NCBI GenBank assembly: GCA_964409645.1
Contig: CAYPEK010000049.1
Location: 1 to 30,823 of the forward strand
From: CAYPEK01 sp964409645
Lineage (GTDB): Bacteria; UBP15; UBA6099
Reading direction: 5' to 3'
DNA length: 30,823 nucleotides
Both the position numbers and the translations under genes were made by a program. Under the pieces are notes generated by a model, which did no database searches, was not told where the DNA came from, and saw only the letters and a list, made by a program, of their open reading frames with translations. The number at the start of each line of letters is the position of its first letter. Within the stretch, counting starts at the first letter, position 1. Below, piece by piece: positions 25,136 to 30,823 of the stretch.

Positions 25136-25488
25136 GGAAAACATCCCCCTGCGCCCCCTTCGTAAGGGGGAAAAGATTTAGCCCGGATTTTTCGCAAGAA
25201 AAATCCGGGAAATCGAAGAAAGGGCGATCTACCGCGTTGAATCATCGACTCGAACTCGGTCACATACGGAACAGTATGCTCCTTCGTTCTCGCTCGATTC
25301 GCCTTGTATCTCATCCCTTTTTTCGATTTCTACCTGCACTGGTGAAAAATGCAAGTTAGTCCCGACGAAACCGTTTTTCAACTCTCCGAAATATCTCTTT
25401 AAAGGAAAAAAAGATAGTACGAGGCTTAATGTCTCACATGTGTTATTTTTTTGTCCCCCTTACGAAGGGGGCGCAGGGGGATGTTTCC
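25136..25488. mobile_element. MITE-like non-coding element with ~35-bp terminal inverted repeats
   Basis: Left arm 25136-25171 and right arm 25454-25488 are reverse complements apart from a single extra A (35 of 36 match). Each arm contains its own hairpin (CCCCCTT...AAGGGGG with a 3-base loop). Inside are a 12-bp perfect hairpin with GCAA loop (25182-25209) and a 16-bp nested inverted repeat with one mismatch (25209-25224 against 25315-25330). No complete gene or transposase lies inside. I see no clear target-site duplication. It occupies most of the 529-base gap between fumarase beta and the phosphohexomutase; the remainder holds only a small palindrome (25109-25123) and the promoter at 25547-25576. 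Confidence 0.65.
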
Positions 25489-25546
25489 TATAATGAATTT
25501 TGACACACTATCAAAATCGTGTGTTTTTAGTGTGTTATCAATTTTG

Positions 25547-25576
25547 TTGACCGCGCGCCTTTGAAAAGGATAATAT
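25547..25576 (+). promoter_or_regulatory. Promoter for the phosphohexomutase gene
   Basis: -35 TTGACC (25547-25552), an 18-base spacer, -10 TAATAT (25571-25576), 31 bases before the ATG. Just upstream, inverted CACACTA/TAGTGTG arms (25504-25534) could be an operator. Confidence 0.5.
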
Positions 25577-25606
25577 ATAGTCCTTGAATTAAGACGAGGT
25601 GAGAAA

Positions 25607-26935
25607 ATGAGCATATTCAAAGCTTACGACATCCGCGGGACGGTCCCCGACCAGTTGAATGAGAAGATGGCGTACGGGATCGGACGCGCTTATGTGACTT
25701 TTCTAAATTGCACAAGAGTTGTAGTGGGGCGCGACGTGAGGTCGAGCTCGGACGGCATGTTCGAGGCGCTGTCGGCCGGGATCACCGATCAGGGTGCGGA
25801 CGTGATCGAGATCGGTCGCTGCGACACGCCGATGCTGTATTTCGCGGCGCGGAACGAACCGGCGGCGATCAATATCACGGCGTCGCACAACCCGAAAGAA
25901 TACAACGGATTCAAACTCTGCCGCGAGAATGCGATCCCGATCAGCGGCGACACGGGCATAAAGGAAATCGAGCGTATTTTTATTGAGAAAACATTCTTTG
26001 CGCCCGGGAAAAAGGGCAGCATCACGCAGCGCGATGTGCTCGACGATTTCGTGAAGTTCACGCGCAGTTTCATAAAGTTTGAAGGCAAGGGGCGCAGGCT
26101 GAAGGTCGTCATCGACACCGCGAACGGTTCCGGCGGCCTGACTTATCCGCATATTTTCAACGGGCTCGATCTGGAAGTGGTGCCGCTGTATATGGAACCG
26201 GACGGGACGTTCCCGAACCACGAGGCGAATCCGCTGATCGAGGCGAATCTCGTCGATTTGAAGAAGAAAGTGCTCGAAACGGGCGCGGATCTTGGCGCGT
26301 CGATCGACGGGGACGCGGACAGATGCGTGTTCGTGGACGAGAAGGGGAATACGATCCGGGCGGACGTGGCGGGCGCGATCATAGCGCGCGAGATGCTGAA
26401 GGTGCATCCGGGCTCGGCGTGCTTGTACGACCTGCGTTCGACACGCGCGGCGGCGGAGGACATCGAAAAGTTCGGCGGCAAGCCGGTGATGTGCCGGGTC
26501 GGCCATGCTTTCATTAAGCAGGAAATGCGGGAATACGACGCGGCTTTCGCGGCGGAATTGTCCGGCCACTTCTATTTTAAGGATCACAATTTCACGGAAA
26601 GTTCGGCAATAGCGCTGATCAGCATTTTAAATATAATGGCGGAGACAAAAAGCAAAGTAAGTGAGATCGCGGCGCCGGTTCTTCGGTATTCGCACTCGGG
26701 AGAGATCAATTTCGAGGTCGAGGACAAGGATGTTGTACTCACGCGGCTCGAAGAAATTTACGGCTCGAAGGGGAAGGTTTTTCATCTCGACGGGCTGAGT
26801 GTGGACCTCGACGGCTGGTGGTTCAACGTGCGCGCGAGCAACACTGAACCGCTGCTGAGGCTCAACCTCGAAGCGCAGACTTCCACAATGATGGAAGAAA
26901 AAAAGGCGGAAGTAATTAAAGTAATAGAAGGATGA
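25607..26935 (+). CDS. Phosphomannomutase/phosphoglucomutase (alpha-D-phosphohexomutase)
   Basis: 442 residues. The four-domain phosphohexomutase signature is complete: catalytic phosphoserine loop TASHNP (91-96, Ser93), metal loop DGDADR (234-239), sugar-specificity region ELSGHFYF and phosphate loop RASNTEPLLR. The ELSGHFYF motif and length match the bifunctional PMM/PGM (AlgC/ManB) branch. It interconverts hexose 1- and 6-phosphates for GDP-mannose and UDP-glucose, that is for surface glycans. ATG 25607 has GAGGTGAG upstream. It precedes the ATP synthase genes by 174 bases with no clear terminator between. Confidence 0.92.
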   Translation: MSIFKAYDIRGTVPDQLNEKMAYGIGRAYVTFLNCTRVVVGRDVRSSSDGMFEALSAGITDQGADVIEIGRCDTPMLYFAARNEPAAINITASHNPKEYNGFKLCRENAIPISGDTGIKEIERIFIEKTFFAPGKKGSITQRDVLDDFVKFTRSFIKFEGKGRRLKVVIDTANGSGGLTYPHIFNGLDLEVVPLYMEPDGTFPNHEANPLIEANLVDLKKKVLETGADLGASIDGDADRCVFVDEKGNTIRADVAGAIIAREMLKVHPGSACLYDLRSTRAAAEDIEKFGGKPVMCRVGHAFIKQEMREYDAAFAAELSGHFYFKDHNFTESSAIALISILNIMAETKSKVSEIAAPVLRYSHSGEINFEVEDKDVVLTRLEEIYGSKGKVFHLDGLSVDLDGWWFNVRASNTEPLLRLNLEAQTSTMMEEKKAEVIKVIEG

Positions 26936-27109
26936 CGATAGACGGAAACCGAGCCGCGCGTCAGCAAGCGGTCACGCGGAAAAGATGTATTAATAGACAA
27001 TAGCGAGGGGCAGGTAGTAAACAGCGAGGTAGAGAAAGCAAAACATCTGGGGTTTTTGCGGCGGGAAGCTGTTATTTAAAAAAGATAATATGTATTAATA
27101 GGAGAAATA

Positions 27110-27355
27110 ATGACAGCACCGAAGACGGAAGAGGAAAAAAAGAAAGCGAAGGAAAAGGAAATACTGACGCAGAAGATGGCGGTTTATACCGGGATTCCCG
27201 CGCTGATGGCGGGCGGACTCGGTTTCGGATGTTTTGTCGGATATTTCCTTGACAGGCATTTTCATGGTAATAATATCATTATGGCGATCTGCGGTTTGAT
27301 CGGTTTCGCGGCCGGTGTGTATCAGGTAATTGAGTTGTTAAAGAAGTTCAATTAG
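27110..27355 (+). CDS. atpZ: AtpZ/AtpI-family ATP synthase accessory protein
   Basis: 81 residues. A Lys/Glu-rich cytoplasmic N-terminus (1-22) precedes two TM helices containing the family pattern GGLGFGCFVGYFLDR and GLIGFAAGVYQVIELL. AtpZ family members sit at the head of atp operons and have been linked to Mg/Ca transport or c-ring assembly. ATG with GGAG six bases upstream. First gene of the operon. Position and motif support the call; exact role is not settled for the family. Confidence 0.82.
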   Translation: MTAPKTEEEKKKAKEKEILTQKMAVYTGIPALMAGGLGFGCFVGYFLDRHFHGNNIIMAICGLIGFAAGVYQVIELLKKFN

Positions 27356-27369
27356 GGTGAAAAGTTGAA

Positions 27370-27780
27370 ATGAAAAATGATCTTGACAAAATTTTCATGC
27401 GAAATATAATGAAAGCCGCTTTAGTCATAACGATCATCGTGGGTGCAGCTTTGTTTAGTACGAGAAACCTTCTACATTTGCCGCAAAGATTCACCGAAGG
27501 TTACGTATTGAGTTCAGTTTTAGCAGTGGCAAATCTTTTTTTTATGAAGCAATTTGTGATATTTTTCACCAGCAACGCCAAAAAGAATTTGCTGAAGATC
27601 ATCGGATCGATCATCGGCCTGTTCGCGACAGTGACCGGGCTCGTGTGTTTGGTCCGATTTAAAATCGGGAATCCGATCTCCGTACTGATCGGCTTCACGA
27701 CGATACTTTCGATAATGCTCGTAACGTCGGTGTGCCTGTTTAAAAGTTACGATAAAGAAATGAAGGAAAAACAGGGATGA
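27370..27780 (+). CDS. atpI: ATP synthase subunit I (AtpI)
   Basis: 136 residues with four predicted TM helices (about 15-33, 46-66, 74-95 and 103-125), the AtpI topology. It lies between atpZ and atpB and its stop overlaps the atpB start as ATGA. AtpI is thought to act as a chaperone for c-ring assembly. Sequence conservation is low, so position carries most of the weight. Lower GC than the neighbouring genes. Confidence 0.78.
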   Translation: MKNDLDKIFMRNIMKAALVITIIVGAALFSTRNLLHLPQRFTEGYVLSSVLAVANLFFMKQFVIFFTSNAKKNLLKIIGSIIGLFATVTGLVCLVRFKIGNPISVLIGFTTILSIMLVTSVCLFKSYDKEMKEKQG

Positions 27781-28706
27781 GCGCAACCGAAGCGATGATA
27801 GCGAAGGGGCATGAGATAGCTGTGGCCGCTACCGGCACGGTTCATGCCGCGGTGGAACATGCGGCCGAGGGCGGCGGACACCATTCGGCGATCCCGGAAC
27901 TGCAGAACCTCATCGATTATATTTTCGCATTTCTGCATAAGGCGCCGGAAGGCCCGGAAACGGTTCTCTTGCAGCTTCCGCTGAAACCGGAAAAGCTCTG
28001 GGAGTTCACCGTCGGCGATCTCGCGAACTGCTTCTTCTCATTGGTGATTGTCGCCACATTGTCGATCATCTTCTGGCGGATGAGCCGGAAACTGCAGCGC
28101 GTGCCGAAAGGCGGGCAGGCGCTTGCCGAGATCATAGTCAACGCGCTCAGCGGGTTCATCACCGGCATCATCGGCGAAGAAAAGGGCAAACCGTTTGTCC
28201 CGTTCGTCGGCACGATCTTCATTTTTATTCTGTGTCTGAATCTTTCGGGGCTGATCCCGTTCTATAAATCGCCGATAGCGCTGAACATCAACATGCCGCT
28301 GTCGATGGCGATCTGCGTGTTCCTGTTCGTGCAATATCATGGAATAAAAGAAAACGGGCTTAAAGGATACCTGATGCACTTCCGCGGCGAAGTGTCCGGA
28401 ATCAAGCCTCTGGATTATTTCTTCTTAATTCCGTTGAACTTAATCATGCACATTATCGGCGAGTTCGTTAAGCCGATATCTCTCTCCCTCCGATTGTTCG
28501 GCAATATCACGGGCGAGGATGTCGTGATGGCGGTGCTGACGACGCTGCTGCTCGGAGCGTCGTTTGTTGTGGTCAGGTTCATCCCGACGCAGGTTGTGTT
28601 CTTCCCGCTGGCGCTGATGTTCAGCGCGATGCAGGCACTCGTGTTCACCGGCCTCAGTGCGGCGTACATACTGCTGATGTCGAAGCACGAAGAGGAGCAT
28701 CACTGA
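27777..28706 (+). CDS. atpB: F0 ATP synthase subunit a
   Basis: 309 residues. The membrane-embedded stator subunit forming the ion half-channels with the c ring. The signature IGEFVKPISLSLRLFGNITGED (227-248) contains the essential arginine Arg239. The TM helices from about residue 85 match the family; the first ~80 residues are an unusually His/Ala/Glu-rich extension (VHAAVEHAAEGGGHH). ATG overlaps atpI. Located in the membrane. Confidence 0.95.
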   Translation: MSATEAMIAKGHEIAVAATGTVHAAVEHAAEGGGHHSAIPELQNLIDYIFAFLHKAPEGPETVLLQLPLKPEKLWEFTVGDLANCFFSLVIVATLSIIFWRMSRKLQRVPKGGQALAEIIVNALSGFITGIIGEEKGKPFVPFVGTIFIFILCLNLSGLIPFYKSPIALNINMPLSMAICVFLFVQYHGIKENGLKGYLMHFRGEVSGIKPLDYFFLIPLNLIMHIIGEFVKPISLSLRLFGNITGEDVVMAVLTTLLLGASFVVVRFIPTQVVFFPLALMFSAMQALVFTGLSAAYILLMSKHEEEHH

Positions 28707-28784
28707 AAAAGCAAGTTATCGCGGGTGTCGGAACGCCCGCGGGTGTGAATTAGGTAAAAAAGACGAAGAAAGGTGGATGTATTT

Positions 28785-29021
28785 ATGGCTTTTGATCCGT
28801 CACTGTTGGGATTAGCTCTTCCGTTGGGAGTTGGGATTGCCGCGGCCGGCTCCGGAGTCGGTATCGGCTCCGCCGTTAACGGCGCAATGAACGCGATGGG
28901 GCGCCAGCCCGACGCGGCAGGCAAGATTCAGGTCGGCATGATCATCGGCTGCGCCATGATCGAAGCTCTGACGATTTACGCCCTGCTCGTTGTGTTCATT
29001 CTGATGGGAAAGCTTGCATAA
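28785..29021 (+). CDS. atpE: F0 ATP synthase subunit c
   Basis: 78 residues, two-helix hairpin. The N-terminal helix has the glycine ladder GVGIAAAGSGVGIGSAVNGA; the polar loop is RQPDAAGK (40-47); the C-terminal helix holds the ion-binding Glu60 in GCAMIEALTIYALL. ATG 28785 (MAFDPSLLG) preceded by AAAGGTGG is chosen over an in-frame GTG four codons upstream. Forms the rotor ring. At the position where Na-dependent c subunits have Gln there is Ser29, and Glu60 is followed by Ala, both of which favour H+ coupling. Confidence 0.93.
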   Translation: MAFDPSLLGLALPLGVGIAAAGSGVGIGSAVNGAMNAMGRQPDAAGKIQVGMIIGCAMIEALTIYALLVVFILMGKLA

Positions 29022-29174
29022 CGTCGCGGCCTCGTATTTCGGCCGGATTAATTCGATTTGCCCGCGGGGCAGAACTTGGTGCAAGCTGATCGGTCAGCCG
29101 AAAGGCCTGCCGGGTTCCGCCGCAGCGGTCAGCCGAACGACCGGCTGTAGTGCTATAGGTCCGGAGGTGATCAG
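29022..29174 (+). promoter_or_regulatory. Structured intercistronic region between atpE and atpF
   Basis: 153 bases within the atp operon without a gene. Contains two perfect hairpins: TGCCC/GGGCA (29059-29071) and CAGCCG/CGGCTG (29130-29147), plus a 12-base direct repeat CGGTCAGCCGAA (29091-29102 and 29126-29137). No T-tract follows, so it is not a classical terminator. It may set differential expression of c against b. Confidence 0.5.
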
Positions 29175-29678
29175 GTGGAAGTTTTAACGACGTTGGGCGT
29201 GAAGCCCATTCAGCTAGTTGTACAGATAACAGGATTCCTGATCTTGTTCCTCTGTCTGGCGAAGTTCCTGTGGAAACCGCTTCTCGGACTGATGGCCGCC
29301 CGCGAGAAAGAAGTCGCGGACGCGCTCGGACAGGCCGATGAGCTGAAACGCAAGAACGAAGAGCTCGAGGCAGAGTACAGGATGCGGATGTCCAAGATCG
29401 ACGAAGAGGCGCAGAAGAGGCTCGCGGAAGAGCTTCACCGGGCGCACGAGATGGGCAACCAGCTCGTACAGGATTACCGCAAGCAGGCGGATTTCGAGAA
29501 AGAAAAGGCGATGAACGCGATTCAGGAAGAAGCGCGCAAAGCCAGAATGGACCTGCGGGATTTCGCGGTATCGCTGTCGATGGACATCGCGGACAAAGTT
29601 CTCCGGGATAAGATCGACCGGGCAGCGCACGAGAGCCTCGTGCGCAAATTCCTCAGCGAGTTGGACCCGCTGAACTGA
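29175..29678 (+). CDS. atpF: F0 ATP synthase subunit b
   Basis: 167 residues. One N-terminal TM helix (about 10-33, LVVQITGFLILFLCLAKFLW) and a long charged coiled coil (about 40-160), the b-subunit pattern. Start is GTG 29175, with GGAGG seven bases upstream. Anchors the F1 stator to the membrane via the delta subunit encoded next. Confidence 0.92.
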   Translation: MEVLTTLGVKPIQLVVQITGFLILFLCLAKFLWKPLLGLMAAREKEVADALGQADELKRKNEELEAEYRMRMSKIDEEAQKRLAEELHRAHEMGNQLVQDYRKQADFEKEKAMNAIQEEARKARMDLRDFAVSLSMDIADKVLRDKIDRAAHESLVRKFLSELDPLN

Positions 29679-29695
29679 TCGGAGCGGAAGGTTAA

Positions 29696-30241
29696 ATGCT
29701 TAAACGTTCAATCGGATCACGGTACGCAAAGGCGCTTTTCGAACTGTTGAAGGAAAATAACATCCTCGACGGAGCCGAGAAGGACATGCCGGAAGTGGTC
29801 CATGTGATAGACGGGGACGAAGAGCTGAGATCGTTTCTCACGCATCCCGCGATCGGCAAGCAGGAAAAGAAGGATGTCCTCGCGAAGCTGTTCAAGGGAA
29901 AAGTGAAGGAGATCGTGTTCGACTTCCTATGTCTGCTCGTGGATAAGAAGCGCGAGGAATATATTTCAATTATTAACGAAGAGTTGGGGCTGCTCCTTCT
30001 GGATTATCAGGGGCGGCAGATTTGCAGAGTGTCGTCGGCGTTCGACCTGTCCCCCGAAGTTAAAGGATTGATTATAGAGGGACTGTCGAAATCGACGGGA
30101 AAGAAAATAGAGTTGGAAGAAACTGTGGACCGGGAACTGATCGGCGGGATTAAAGTGCAGATTGGAGACAAGGTTTTCGACGGAAGCATCAAGAGCGGCC
30201 TCGAAAACGTGCGCGAAGTCCTGCTGACGGCGAAGGTTTAA
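29696..30241 (+). CDS. atpH: F1 ATP synthase subunit delta
   Basis: 181 residues. The N-terminal bundle starts SRYAKALFELLKE and the C-terminal family motif is complete: ELIGGIKVQIGDKVFDGSIK followed by SGLENVRE. It links the b stalk to the top of F1. ATG 29696 has GGAAGG five bases upstream; 17 bases after atpF. Confidence 0.93.
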   Translation: MLKRSIGSRYAKALFELLKENNILDGAEKDMPEVVHVIDGDEELRSFLTHPAIGKQEKKDVLAKLFKGKVKEIVFDFLCLLVDKKREEYISIINEELGLLLLDYQGRQICRVSSAFDLSPEVKGLIIEGLSKSTGKKIELEETVDRELIGGIKVQIGDKVFDGSIKSGLENVREVLLTAKV

Positions 30242-30262
30242 TAAAACAGAGGTGATCGGCTC

Positions 30263-30823
<561 letters not shown>

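Noticed and set aside
24940..25314. Minus-strand frame through the MITE-like element
   Set aside because: Runs across the inverted-repeat arm and into fumarase beta; translation follows the repeat, no Shine-Dalgarno or family.
25123..25359. Plus-strand small frame inside the inverted-repeat element
   Set aside because: Made largely of hairpin sequence; no ribosome binding site and no recognisable domain.
25703..26587. 294-codon minus-strand frame antisense to the phosphohexomutase
   Set aside because: No motif, Arg-rich, fully inside a gene with complete catalytic motifs.

Overview
The window looks like a chromosomal segment of an uncultured, free-living, probably Gram-negative bacterium. 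The evidence is a periplasm-type lytic transglycosylase, a DacB-type penicillin-binding protein, an O-antigen-ligase-like membrane protein, IspD of the MEP isoprenoid pathway, TCA-cycle enzymes and an F-type ATP synthase operon. Base composition is moderately GC-rich, with AT-rich promoter gaps. I cannot assign a phylum from sequence reading alone. I saw no tRNA, rRNA, CRISPR array, phage gene or transposase.

Layout: (1) 1-1302 is the 3' end of a plus-strand secreted-type FN3/NHL beta-propeller protein. It ends at a terminator shared with the convergent genes. (2) 1357-20927 is a near-continuous run of 17 minus-strand genes, read here from right to left. The first block is ndk-dacB-murI (nucleotides and peptidoglycan), then a small membrane protein, a cysteine-free thioredoxin-fold/TolB-propeller protein and ispD. 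A recognisable promoter at 16038-16066 starts a second block: mtnA, two tandem membrane proteins with degenerate PP2C-phosphatase domains (one with PEGA repeats, one with an NHL propeller), a lytic transglycosylase and an HD-GYP c-di-GMP phosphodiesterase. The block continues with a small charged protein, acylphosphatase, a MerR/excisionase-type HTH protein, a STAS anti-anti-sigma protein, a 1250-residue Wzy_C-TPR protein, purN and an RbgA-type GTPase. Many junctions are ATGA/GTGA overlaps, so co-transcription is likely. (3) 20928-21134 is an AT-rich divergent promoter region. (4) 21135-30823 runs rightward: an exported metallo-beta-lactamase-fold protein, icd, the two fumarase subunits, a phosphohexomutase, and the ATP synthase genes atpZ-atpI-atpB-atpE-atpF-atpH-atpA (atpA cut by the window end).

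Two non-coding elements stand out. A 353-bp structure at 25136-25488 is bounded by nearly perfect 35/36-bp inverted repeats and resembles a MITE. A pair of inverted copies of a palindrome lies at 23577-23645 between icd and the fumarase genes.

The most unusual biology is the signalling run at 6605-14930. It holds two tandem pseudo-PP2C membrane proteins whose metal ligands are mostly or wholly lost. On the same strand lie a STAS protein that keeps its phosphorylatable serine motif, a c-di-GMP phosphodiesterase and a cell-wall lytic enzyme. A partner-switching or envelope-sensing module built on phosphatase-like scaffolds is a reasonable hypothesis, but it is inference.
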